From Asaia lannensis NBRC 102526 (lineage in GTDB: Bacteria; Pseudomonadota; Alphaproteobacteria; Acetobacterales; Acetobacteraceae), in the NCBI RefSeq assembly GCF_024054035.1, contig NZ_JAMXQU010000004.1:235746-299745 (forward strand): a stretch of 64,000 nucleotides of DNA, written 5' to 3'. This document shows, one piece after another, positions 35,595 through 43,694 of the stretch (the stretch's first letter is position 1; each line of letters opens with the position of its first letter). A program made the position numbers and the translations under genes. The notes beneath the pieces are model-generated. The model ran no database searches. It was not told where the DNA came from and saw only the letters and a list, made by a program, of their open reading frames with translations.

Positions 35595-36604
35595 CAGCCG
35601 ATCATGCTCTCCAGATCGTCGTCATCTCCCCCGGTCGTGGGGCGTGGGCTTGCGGCACGACGCAGGCGATCCATAATGGCCAGACCGAGGCCCTGACGGG
35701 GAATGGGCATGGCGGCAATGGTTTTCAGTCCGCGTCTCTGGCCTTCACCATCGAGAAAGCGCAGTCCTGCAAAAAGACGCGAGGCGGCTTCTTCAAGATC
35801 GCTGCGTTCGCTCAGGTTATAGACCAGCCCGGCCCCGCTCAGCGCCGGACCGAAGGCCAGCAGCGCTTCATGGGCATCGACGGTTTCTGCGCTCAGCCTG
35901 ACAGGAAGGCCGGGCGCATAATGCGAGGCCAGCATGCCGGGGGATGAAGGCAGTTTGGTCGCGTAATCGTCGGGGTTGCGTATGGTGCCGCAGACGGCTT
36001 CGAGCTGTTCGAGCGTAATCCCGCCCGGACGGAGCATGAACGGCACTTCGCGGGAAAGGTCGATGACGGTGCTTTCCAGCCCGACCGAGCAGGGGCCGGA
36101 ATCGAGAATGGCATCGATGCGTCCATGCATGTTGCGCAGCACATGAAATGCATCGGAGGGGCTGACGCGCCCTGACGGATTGGCCGACGGTGCTGCGACA
36201 GGTTCGCCCACTGCTTCGAGCAGCGCCAGGGCAGTTTTGCCGCGCGGCACGCGAACGGCGACCGTGGGCAGTCCGGCTGTCGCGAGATCGCAGATTGTCG
36301 ATCCGCTCTTGCGGGGCAGGATCATGGTCAGCGGGCCGGGCCAGAATGCCTCGGCCAGCCGATGCGCCAGCTCATTGGCCTCGACATGTTCGAATGCGGC
36401 TTCGGCGCTGGCGAAATGGCTGATCAGCGGGTTGAAGCGCGGGCGGTTTTTTGCAGCAAAAATATGCGCAACGGCCGTATTGGAGGTTGCAAGGGCACCG
36501 AGGCCGTAAACCGTCTCGGTTCCAAAAGCCACGAGCTTGCCCTCATGCAACAGGGTTGCGGCGCGCTGGATGGACTCAGGGTCTGCCTTGAGGATCTCGG
36601 TCAT
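35594..36604 (-). CDS. tsaC: Threonylcarbamoyl-AMP synthase (Sua5 type)
   Basis: A 336-aa enzyme that makes threonylcarbamoyl-AMP from threonine, bicarbonate and ATP for the t6A modification of tRNAs reading ANN codons. The YrdC domain (residues 1-200) has GKLVAFGTETVYGLGA, KNRPRFNPL and APSANPSGRVSPSDA. The extra C-terminal Sua5 domain (SPGMLASHYAPGLPVRL and on) marks the long form. ATG 36604 overlaps the cysQ stop by ATGA, and its own stop overlaps the next gene by one base, making a compact three-gene unit. Confidence 0.95.
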   Translation of the reverse strand: MTEILKADPESIQRAATLLHEGKLVAFGTETVYGLGALATSNTAVAHIFAAKNRPRFNPLISHFASAEAAFEHVEANELAHRLAEAFWPGPLTMILPRKSGSTICDLATAGLPTVAVRVPRGKTALALLEAVGEPVAAPSANPSGRVSPSDAFHVLRNMHGRIDAILDSGPCSVGLESTVIDLSREVPFMLRPGGITLEQLEAVCGTIRNPDDYATKLPSSPGMLASHYAPGLPVRLSAETVDAHEALLAFGPALSGAGLVYNLSERSDLEEAASRLFAGLRFLDGEGQRRGLKTIAAMPIPRQGLGLAIMDRLRRAASPRPTTGGDDDDLESMIG

Positions 36605-37407
36605 GCATTTAGCCCTTCTGTCGGATGGCGACCGGTGCAGAGAAAGGGAGGGTTGAACCAGCCAGGCTTGCCATAGAGCAGGGGCTGGCCACGCTCGTCG
36701 AGCACATGGCCGCCCGCTGCCTCGACAATGGCTTGGGGGGCAGCGGTGTCCCATTCCATGGTCGGGCCGAGGCGGGGGTAGAAATCGGCCACTCCTTCAG
36801 CCACACGGGCGAATTTCGCTGCGGAGCCGATATTGCCGAGCGAGCCGACCTTGCGGCCTGCCAGCCATTCCTTCAGACGGGGGTCATCGGCATAATGGCG
36901 TGACGCCAGGATGCGCAGACCGTCCTCGGGGGGTGTGACGGTGGCGATCTGCGTTGTCCCGTTCCGGTCGCGACGCCATGCACCCTTGCCCACGAGGCCC
37001 GTATAGAGCTGTCCGTAGGCGGGGAGCGACATGGCACCGAGCACGGCCCTGTTCCGAAAGATCAGTCCGATATTGACCGTGAAATCATCTCGTCCGGCTG
37101 CAAACTCGCGCGTGCCGTCGAGCGGATCGACCAGCCAGTACATTTCGCCAGGCTCGGCGAAATGCCCGGCCGCGATCTCTTCCTCACCGATCGCAGGAAT
37201 GTCCGGCCGTGCCGTGCGCAGTCCTGCAAGAATGTGCCGTTCCGCAGCCTGATCGGCTTCCGTCACCGGCGATTTATCCGCCTTGATAATGGTCTCGAAC
37301 CCGCGGTCGCGTATCTCGACAATCAGGTCGGCAGCCTCGTCCGCCAGTCTGGCGGCCAGGGCGAGCAGGGCTTCGGCATCAGGGGGAAGAGCATCGGTCT
37401 CGGTCAT
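36601..37407 (-). CDS. cysQ: 3'(2'),5'-bisphosphate nucleotidase
   Basis: A 268-aa magnesium-dependent phosphatase of the inositol monophosphatase superfamily; CysQ removes phosphate from PAP, the by-product of sulfate assimilation. The metal sites are GEEE, DPLDGTREF and, near the C-terminus, MEWDTAAPQAIVEAAGG. Length and order match CysQ better than inositol monophosphatase. It is the first gene of a unit with tsaC and the coiled-coil protein. Confidence 0.92.
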   Translation of the reverse strand: MTETDALPPDAEALLALAARLADEAADLIVEIRDRGFETIIKADKSPVTEADQAAERHILAGLRTARPDIPAIGEEEIAAGHFAEPGEMYWLVDPLDGTREFAAGRDDFTVNIGLIFRNRAVLGAMSLPAYGQLYTGLVGKGAWRRDRNGTTQIATVTPPEDGLRILASRHYADDPRLKEWLAGRKVGSLGNIGSAAKFARVAEGVADFYPRLGPTMEWDTAAPQAIVEAAGGHVLDERGQPLLYGKPGWFNPPFLCTGRHPTEGLNA

Positions 37408-37440
37408 GCATTCGGCTTACCCCAAGTTCAGGATATCGTC

Positions 37441-37566
37441 ATGAGCAAAAAGAGAGACGCGCGGGATTTCGAAAAACCGTCATACCGTCAAGATGCAAAG
37501 AACCCTTTCGGAAGTGGTCCGGTCAGATTGCGAGGTCTCTGGCCCTCGTATCCCTTGTTTCCGTAA
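37441..37566 (+). CDS. Possible small ORF, 41 aa
   Basis: ATG 37441 is preceded by CAGGAT at 7 bases and opens a short basic frame starting MSKKRDARDFEKPSYRQDAK, ending in LWPSYPLFP. It fills the gap between cysQ and the Nudix gene. No family is recognised, and it may be chance. Confidence 0.2.
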   Translation: MSKKRDARDFEKPSYRQDAKNPFGSGPVRLRGLWPSYPLFP

Positions 37567-37630
37567 CTCGGACTTCGATCTCTCCAGCCCTGGTCCTGCC
37601 GATCGTGGCGTCGGATCGTTCGGGGGCATT

Positions 37631-38350
37631 TCATACGGTAAGGCGCTGTTCAGCGTGTCGAGGTGCGAAACGCGCCTTGTAGAGATGATAGGCAAGAAGC
37701 AGTTTCGCATCCTGCTGAGGCAGGTTCGGTATGGCGTCGAGCGCCATGACATGAAGATGGATATGTTCGTGTTCACAAGCCAGACCGGTCGCGCGCTGCT
37801 CAAGAGCAGCGATGGCGGCGCCGTCCAGTTCGAGTTCGATGGCATAAAGCGTCAGTCTTTCGTCGCATCCTCCAGGTGACAGGGTGAAGGTGCCGAGTGA
37901 CATGAGGTCGCGCTCTTTCAGTGCCAGCGTCAGACCGGTCTCCTCGGCAAATTCACGCAGCGCCGTGCTCTGCACCGAGCCGTCATCGATCATGCCTGCA
38001 GGCAGGGAAAGATGGTCTGCGACGGCGACAGGCAGACGGGGTTCGCGTGTCAGAAGCACGCGTGGCAGCGCGTCACCGTCGCGCAGTATCACGAGCAGTC
38101 CGACCGAATCGCCACGCAGAAAAGCATAGCGCGGTACGGGTGCACCCTCATGGCTGGCCGATGCCTCGGCAAACACAAAGCCTATCCGGCTGCCGAAGCG
38201 GACGGCATCGCGTATCCTCATGCCGGAAACCTCGAAATTGCTGATCAGCCCGTCGATCCAACGTCGTACGTGAGGGGCTTCGAGAATGGCGCCATGCCAG
38301 TCTTGCGGGATATGGGAAGCAAATTCCACATGCATGCGGCGTTTTTCCAT
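37631..38350 (-). CDS. Nudix hydrolase, ADP-sugar pyrophosphatase-like
   Basis: A 239-aa protein with an ~85-residue N-terminal domain and a C-terminal Nudix domain. The box reads LPAGMIDDGSVQSTALREFAEETGL: REFAEETG is intact, but the first conserved Glu after Gly is missing and the spacing is one residue short, as though that residue were deleted. Leu-Pro-Ala-Gly before the box is typical of ADP-ribose and ADP-sugar pyrophosphatases. The metal-binding REFAEE is retained, so activity remains plausible. ATG 38350 has no convincing ribosome site; ATG 38335 is an alternative. It diverges from the Fe-S protein gene. Confidence 0.8.
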   Translation of the reverse strand: MEKRRMHVEFASHIPQDWHGAILEAPHVRRWIDGLISNFEVSGMRIRDAVRFGSRIGFVFAEASASHEGAPVPRYAFLRGDSVGLLVILRDGDALPRVLLTREPRLPVAVADHLSLPAGMIDDGSVQSTALREFAEETGLTLALKERDLMSLGTFTLSPGGCDERLTLYAIELELDGAAIAALEQRATGLACEHEHIHLHVMALDAIPNLPQQDAKLLLAYHLYKARFAPRHAEQRLTV

Positions 38351-38449
38351 ACGAGGTTTTGCATCGTGACGGTCTATGGTCGTCTGCCGGATATCCCGGC
38401 GGAACGACCCTGTTGCTGAATTCTAACTGCCCATGACCCGCTCCCGTTC

Positions 38450-38932
38450 ATGACTTTTCTGCGCGCTCTTCTCGATGCTCATAAATGGCGCCCGCGCGAC
38501 ACCCTTCCGCCCGCGCCGCGCCCGTTGACGCTCCATCTCGTGGCAGGCGGGGGATGCGATGGCTGTCTGATCGAGGCACAGGCCCTTCAGGGAGCCGCCT
38601 ATGATCTGGCGCGTCACGATATCCGCTTTGTCGAGACGCCTCATGATGCGGAGCTGCTTTTCGTGACCGGAATTGTCACACGCGCCATGTTGCCCGGTCT
38701 TCAGGCGCGCTGGAACGCCATGCCTGCGCCGAAAGGCGTTGTCGCGATCGGCGATTGTGCGCTGGGTGTCGGACCTTTCGGGGTAAATTACGCCGTGCTG
38801 GGAGGCATCATGGAGGCCGGACTTGCCGGGGTAAGGCAATGCGACATTGCCCTGCATGGCTGTCCGCCTTCGCCGGCTGAAATTTTGCGTGCGCTGCTGC
38901 TTCTCACCACAGGGCGGGTGGTGGCGGCATGA
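38450..38932 (+). CDS. Orphan NuoB/HycG-like Fe-S small-subunit protein
   Basis: A 160-aa protein resembling the small subunit of group-4 hydrogenases and complex I (NuoB/HycG/EchC). Candidate ligands for one 4Fe-4S cluster are Cys36 and Cys39 (GGGCDGCLIEAQAL), Cys103 (GDCALGVGPF) and Cys138 (HGCPPSPAEILRALL); Cys131 is extra. CxxC instead of adjacent cysteines is the hydrogenase-type pattern. The end of the gene overlaps the NAD regulator start by ATGA. No large subunit, ferredoxin subunit or membrane subunit is in the window, so it is not part of a visible complex I or hydrogenase. A redox-sensing partner for the NAD regulator is my inference. There is no good ribosome site at ATG 38450. 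Confidence 0.8.
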   Translation: MTFLRALLDAHKWRPRDTLPPAPRPLTLHLVAGGGCDGCLIEAQALQGAAYDLARHDIRFVETPHDAELLFVTGIVTRAMLPGLQARWNAMPAPKGVVAIGDCALGVGPFGVNYAVLGGIMEAGLAGVRQCDIALHGCPPSPAEILRALLLLTTGRVVAA

Positions 38933-39828
38933 GCGCCCTGCATAATGCCGTTCATTCAGAGCTTGTGGCCGTGCTGATTGCCGTGCAGGACGAGGCGCCG
39001 CTCGTGCTGACGCTCGATCATGGTCGCAATCTGCCTTCGGGGCCGCTGGAGACGGGACACCGCTCCCTGCAGCGTGGCATGCGTTTATGGATCGAACAGC
39101 AGACACAGTGTCATCTGGGCCATATCGAACAGCTCTATACCTTTGCCGAGGCAAGTGGCGAGGGCGCAGGCGAGCACGATCATCCGCGTCTCATACGTAT
39201 TTCCTATATGGGGCTGACGCGTCTGGAGGATGCGCAGGCGGGCTGGCGTGGACTTTATGAGTATTTCCCGTGGGAAAACCGACGGGAGAGCGGAGCCGAG
39301 CAGCTCGATCATGAGATCGGACGGGCACTGGCGCAATGGGCCGGTCGCGATGCCGCGCGTCAGTGGCGTTGCGCCGAGACATTCGGGCTGGAAGGCCAGC
39401 CATGGAATGACGAGCTGGTACTGCATCGTTACGAGCTGCTGTGGGAAGCCGGTCTGCTGCCTGAGTCACGCCAGCCCGGTGCCTGGCTGGCGCCGGGGCG
39501 TGCCATGCCGTCCGACAGGCGACGCATCCTGGCCACGGCTCTGGCACGCCTGCGTGCGAAGATACGTTACCGTCCGGTTGTGTTCGAACTGATGCCCGAA
39601 ACCTTTACCCTCTGGCAGTTGCAGCGCACCGTCGAGGCAATTGCAGGCCGCCCGCTGCACAAGCAGAATTTCCGACGTCTGATTCTTGCGCAGGATCTGG
39701 TGGAGGAAACGGGCGAGTCCGAAATACAGGCGCAGGGTCGCCCCGCACGCCTTTATCGGTTCAGACGCGAGGTGATCGGAACGCGTCAACTTATGGGGTC
39801 CAAGCTCCCTATCGCGCGCTCCGTCTGA
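38929..39828 (+). CDS. nadQ: NAD biosynthesis transcriptional regulator (Nudix-like + winged helix)
   Basis: A 299-aa regulator of the COG4111 / 'NAD regulator in Alphaproteobacteria' type, related to NrtR. The N-terminal ~200 residues form a Nudix-like domain whose box (residues ~36-60, LPSGPLETGHRSLQRGMRLW then IEQQ) has lost the catalytic Glu residues, so it should sense a nucleotide rather than cut it. The C-terminal part (residues ~215-290, ETFTLWQLQRTVEAIAGRPL and LYRFRREV) is a winged helix. It lies 167 bases ahead of nadABC on the same strand, with a palindrome between them, and overlaps the Fe-S protein gene by ATGA. It probably represses nadABC in response to NAD level. Confidence 0.88.
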   Translation: MSALHNAVHSELVAVLIAVQDEAPLVLTLDHGRNLPSGPLETGHRSLQRGMRLWIEQQTQCHLGHIEQLYTFAEASGEGAGEHDHPRLIRISYMGLTRLEDAQAGWRGLYEYFPWENRRESGAEQLDHEIGRALAQWAGRDAARQWRCAETFGLEGQPWNDELVLHRYELLWEAGLLPESRQPGAWLAPGRAMPSDRRRILATALARLRAKIRYRPVVFELMPETFTLWQLQRTVEAIAGRPLHKQNFRRLILAQDLVEETGESEIQAQGRPARLYRFRREVIGTRQLMGSKLPIARSV

Positions 39829-39956
39829 GGCCTGACTGTCTGAGGCTCGACTGTCTGACGGTGGACGAGGCATATTGTTTTTGCTCATCACGGCTTTGTG
39901 GCTTTGAAAAAGGGAAGGGGGCACCCAATGTATGGGCCTCGACAGTTTTGTCCCTA

Positions 39957-39977
39957 TTATGCTCACTAAGAGTATAA
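39957..39977 (+). promoter_or_regulatory. Candidate NAD-regulator operator upstream of nadA
   Basis: TTATGCTC, spacer ACTAA, GAGTATAA: two 8-base arms forming an inverted repeat with one mismatch. The right arm overlaps a -10-like TATAAA, and the element ends 18 bases ahead of the nadA ATG. Position and symmetry suit a repressor site for nadABC. Confidence 0.45.
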
Positions 39978-39995
39978 ATAAGCGGAGAGGATCCG

Positions 39996-40997
39996 ATGGA
40001 TCAGATGACCCTTGTCAGGGAATGCGACGTCAGGGACGATAGCGATGCCCTGTACGCGCCCGTTTCCCGGTTGATGACCCGTGAAGACTGGGAGCGCAAT
40101 TTCGCAGACGATATACGCGCGATCCTCAGGCTGAAGCGCGAGCGTAATGCGGTCATTCTGGCCCATAACTACCAGACACCCGAGATCTTCCACTGCATTT
40201 CCGACATACGGGGCGATAGTCTCGCCCTGGCGCGCGAAGCGCAGCGTTGCGAAGAGCAGGTGATCGTGATGGCGGGCGTTCACTTCATGGCTGAGACAGC
40301 CAAGCTGATGAATCCTGAAAAGACCGTGCTCATTCCCGATTCCATGGCGGGTTGCTCGCTGGCTGAATCCATCACCGCAGAGAATGTCCGGGCGCTGAAG
40401 GCGGCTTATCCGGGGGTGCCGGTGGTGACCTATGTCAACAGCTCTGTGGCGGTGAAGGCCGAAACCGACATCTGCTGTACGTCGGGCAATGCAAAGAAGG
40501 TGGTCGAGAGTCTCGGTGTGCCACGTGTCATCATGATTCCGGACGAGTTTCTGGCTCGGAATATCCAGAACGAGACCGGTATCGAAATGCTGACATGGCC
40601 TGGTCATTGCGAGGTGCATGAGCGCTTCACGCCGCTGGAAATCAGGCAGTACCGGCGCATGCATCCCGGTGTGGTGGTGCTCGCCCATCCCGAATGCCCG
40701 CCTGAGGTGGTGGCAGAAGCCGATTATGCGGGCTCGACGGCAGGCATGATGGAATTCGTGGCGGTCAAGCAGCCTGCAAAGGTGCTCCTGGTGACGGAAT
40801 GTTCCATGAGCGACAATCTGGCTGCGCTCAATCCGGCTGTCGAGTTTGTACGTCCGTGCAATCTCTGCCCGCATATGAAGCGCATAACCCTGCCCGCCAT
40901 CCGTCGCGCTCTGGAAAACATGGAGGAGGAAGTCACCATACCTGATGCCCTTTTCCCGCAGGCAAGACGCGCTGTCGAACGGATGCTGGCCATCTGA
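39996..40997 (+). CDS. nadA: Quinolinate synthase
   Basis: A 333-aa 4Fe-4S enzyme that condenses iminoaspartate with dihydroxyacetone phosphate to quinolinate, the first shared intermediate of NAD synthesis. It shows AHNYQTPEI, DSMAGCSLAESI (Cys120), WPGHCEVHERF (Cys205) and CNLCPHMKRI (Cys288/Cys291), the family's cluster regions. The ATG at 39996 follows GGAGAGG. It begins the nadA-nadB-nadC operon; a palindrome lies directly upstream, and the NAD regulator gene precedes it. Confidence 0.97.
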   Translation: MDQMTLVRECDVRDDSDALYAPVSRLMTREDWERNFADDIRAILRLKRERNAVILAHNYQTPEIFHCISDIRGDSLALAREAQRCEEQVIVMAGVHFMAETAKLMNPEKTVLIPDSMAGCSLAESITAENVRALKAAYPGVPVVTYVNSSVAVKAETDICCTSGNAKKVVESLGVPRVIMIPDEFLARNIQNETGIEMLTWPGHCEVHERFTPLEIRQYRRMHPGVVVLAHPECPPEVVAEADYAGSTAGMMEFVAVKQPAKVLLVTECSMSDNLAALNPAVEFVRPCNLCPHMKRITLPAIRRALENMEEEVTIPDALFPQARRAVERMLAI

Positions 40998-41008
40998 GGG
41001 GACGGGCC

Positions 41009-42538
41009 ATGATGACACTTACCCGTTTTGCAGGCTGGCCCGTGATTGCCGGGGCCGGACTGGCCGGGCTGTCGGCAGCGCTGCATCTCGACCGGCCCTG
41101 TGTGGTGCTGAGCCCCTCTGCGCTGGGGGAAGATGCTGCCAGCATGCTGGCACAGGGCGGGCTGGCCGCGGCCATCGGCAATGACGACGATGTGGCGCTT
41201 CATATGCGCGACACGATCGAGGCGGGTGACGGTCTGTGCGATCGCTCTGCTGTCGAAGCCATCATCGGGGCCGGTCCTTCGGCAATCTCGACCCTGCTGG
41301 ACTGGGGCGTGGCTTTCACGCGCAAGGGAGAGAGCGATCTCGACCTGCATCTCGAAGCGGCCCATTCGCGCGCACGCATTGCCCATGTGAGCGGTGACAG
41401 CAGCGGTGCAGGGATCATGCAGGCGCTTATCGCCCGCGTGAAAGCCTCTACGCGCATCGTGGTGCTCGATGGCGTGACACTCGATCATATCCATGCACCC
41501 GAAGGGCGCGTGCGTGGCGTGTGGCTCAATACGGGTCAGTTCATTCCGACCAATCACTGTATTCTCGCCTGTGGCGGAGCCGGGGCGCTGTATGCCGGTG
41601 CAACGAGCCCTGCCAGCAATACCGGTCGCGGTCTTGCAGCGGCAGCGCGTGCCGGTGCCCGTCTGGCCGATATGGAGTTCGTCCAGTTTCATCCCACCGC
41701 ACTCGATGTGGAAACGGGGGGAGGGCGCTCGCCGCTGATCAGCGAGGCCGTTCGCGGTGCCGGTGCGGTTCTGGTCGATGAAACGGGTGCGCGCTTTACC
41801 GATGAACTGCAACCGCGCGACCGTGTCTCGCGTGCCATTGCCCGCCATCGTCTTGAGGGGCATAGCGTATTCCTCGATGCCCGCAGTGGCAGAGGTATGG
41901 GGGGGCGTGGGTTGAAGCAGGCGTTTTCGCGCCAGTTTCCCGGTATCGCACGCTCTTGCGCGGCCTATGGCATAGACCCCGACCGTATGACGATTCCAGT
42001 GCGTCCCGCCGTGCATTATCATATGGGAGGTGTGGCGACAGATCTGCACGGGCGCGCCAGCCTCTCAGGTCTCTGGGCCTGCGGTGAAGTGGCGTGCACC
42101 GGACTTCACGGTGCCAACAGGCTTGCCAGCAATTCGCTGCTCGAAGCCTTCGTCATGGGGCGTGCCGTGGCCTGGGATATCAACAATGCGGCACGCGACC
42201 GGCATTCCTGTCAGGACCCGACGCGTCCCGAGCGTTTCAGCGCGGCCAGCTTCGGCCTGCGAATGGATCGGGGAGCGGGCATCTTGCGCGAGCGCGAAGG
42301 GCTGAGCGCCCTGACCGAGTATCTGACACCGCTTGCCACGAGAGACGACCACGCCCTTGTCGGGGCCATGATCGCCCGTGCGGCCCTGAAACGCACAGAG
42401 AGCCGCGGTAGCCACTGGCGTCTCGATGCGCCAGATGAGACAGGCGACAGACCGCCATCCGAACGTTTCAGATTTACCCTTGCCGAGATCGGCCTCGAAC
42501 AGGCCGCCCCGCAGGAACGGAGCCTTGTCGACGCATGA
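41009..42538 (+). CDS. nadB: L-aspartate oxidase
   Basis: A 509-aa flavoprotein that oxidises aspartate to iminoaspartate for NadA. FAD binding is GAGLAGLSAALHL at the start; MLAQGGLAAAIG, LACGGAGALYAGATSP, RPAVHYHMGGVATD and TGLHGANRLASNSLLEA match the family. It starts 11 bases after the nadA stop with a GAGGGG ribosome site and overlaps nadC by ATGA. Confidence 0.97.
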   Translation: MMTLTRFAGWPVIAGAGLAGLSAALHLDRPCVVLSPSALGEDAASMLAQGGLAAAIGNDDDVALHMRDTIEAGDGLCDRSAVEAIIGAGPSAISTLLDWGVAFTRKGESDLDLHLEAAHSRARIAHVSGDSSGAGIMQALIARVKASTRIVVLDGVTLDHIHAPEGRVRGVWLNTGQFIPTNHCILACGGAGALYAGATSPASNTGRGLAAAARAGARLADMEFVQFHPTALDVETGGGRSPLISEAVRGAGAVLVDETGARFTDELQPRDRVSRAIARHRLEGHSVFLDARSGRGMGGRGLKQAFSRQFPGIARSCAAYGIDPDRMTIPVRPAVHYHMGGVATDLHGRASLSGLWACGEVACTGLHGANRLASNSLLEAFVMGRAVAWDINNAARDRHSCQDPTRPERFSAASFGLRMDRGAGILREREGLSALTEYLTPLATRDDHALVGAMIARAALKRTESRGSHWRLDAPDETGDRPPSERFRFTLAEIGLEQAAPQERSLVDA

Positions 42539-43395
42539 CCTATCTTGTCCCCCCTTTGCCCGATCTGATGTGGGAACCCATCATACGTGCCGGTCTTGCC
42601 GAGGATTTCGGCACTGGCGGCGATGCAACCTCGCAGGCCATTGTTCGTCCGGGGCAGCGCCTGCATGCGGTGTTTCGCGCACGTCATGAGGGCGTCGTGG
42701 CCGGTATGTCAGGCGTGCGTCTCGCCTTTACCCTGCTCGACCCGGATGTTCGTTTCGTTGCGCTCAAGCAGGATGGCAGCCGCATTGCACCGCGCGATAT
42801 TCTGGCAGAAGTGGAGGGGCCGGCCGAAACCGTTCTGGGCGGCGAGCGGACGGCACTCAATCTCCTGTCGCATCTGAGTGGTATTGCTACAGCCACACGT
42901 CAGGTCGTGGATGCCGTTCATGGCACCAAGGCGCGTGTCTGCTGCACGCGCAAGACGCTGCCCGGGCTACGCGCCATACAGAAATACGCGGTGAAAGCCG
43001 GTGGCGGGAGCAATCACCGATATCGTCTCGACGATGCCATACTGATCAAGGACAACCATATCGCCCTGTGTGGCGGTGTGGCCTCTGCGCTCAGATCGGC
43101 ACGCCAGCGTGCAGGCCATCTCATGGCTATCGCCCTTGAGGTGGATACGCTCGACCAGCTTGAAACCGCCCTCTCGAGCGGCGGCGCGAATGTCTATCTG
43201 CTCGACAATATGGGTCCTGACATGTTGCGTCAGGCCGTTGCAATGGTGAACGGTCGCGCCCTGACGGAAGCGTCGGGAGGCATTACACCCGAAACCGCCC
43301 CTGCCATAGCCGCCTCCGGGGTCGATGTTCTATCCCTCGGCTGGCTCACGCATAGCGTCAAGGCTCTGGATATCGGCCTCGATATCGATCTCTGA
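42535..43395 (+). CDS. nadC: Nicotinate-nucleotide pyrophosphorylase (quinolinate phosphoribosyltransferase)
   Basis: A 286-aa enzyme converting quinolinate and PRPP to nicotinate mononucleotide. Family motifs are AEDFGTGGDATSQ, CCTRKTLPGLRAIQKYAV, GGGSNHRYRLDDAILIKDNH and LDNMGPDMLRQAV, ending in the TEASGGI and SLGWLTHSVKALDIGLD segments. It overlaps nadB by ATGA and closes the operon. A hairpin follows 12 bases after the stop. Confidence 0.97.
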   Translation: MTYLVPPLPDLMWEPIIRAGLAEDFGTGGDATSQAIVRPGQRLHAVFRARHEGVVAGMSGVRLAFTLLDPDVRFVALKQDGSRIAPRDILAEVEGPAETVLGGERTALNLLSHLSGIATATRQVVDAVHGTKARVCCTRKTLPGLRAIQKYAVKAGGGSNHRYRLDDAILIKDNHIALCGGVASALRSARQRAGHLMAIALEVDTLDQLETALSSGGANVYLLDNMGPDMLRQAVAMVNGRALTEASGGITPETAPAIAASGVDVLSLGWLTHSVKALDIGLDIDL

Positions 43396-43407
43396 ACCAG
43401 CAATGCC

Positions 43408-43442
43408 CTCCCTGCCGTCCTGTATGACCGGGAGGCAGGGAG
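43408..43442 (+). terminator. Hairpin after nadC
   Basis: CTCCCTGCC (43408-43416) and GGCAGGGAG (43434-43442) make a perfect 9-bp stem with a 17-base loop, just after nadC. There is no U-tract. The remaining ~250 bases up to the TonB receptor become AT-rich from about 43530 and probably hold its promoter, but no clear boxes were found. Confidence 0.5.
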
Positions 43443-43694
43443 CGGATTCTGAAACCGGTCCCGATCGCTTGTCTCGAGCGCTTCTCTATTGCCTGTGCCG
43501 GACGGTCGCTCGGGCTGAAAAGCCACATCCAGCGTTAATTCGTTCCATATTCGTGACATTTCGGTAGAGTTCTGACTTGTATACCTTCTTGTGTTCGTGC
43601 AGAAAGGACACTGCATCGTGTTGCTTGATAATGTAACTTTATGTCTTTCAAGTAATGAAACAGAAAACTTTCTGAAATAGCGAAGAGGGTCTCT

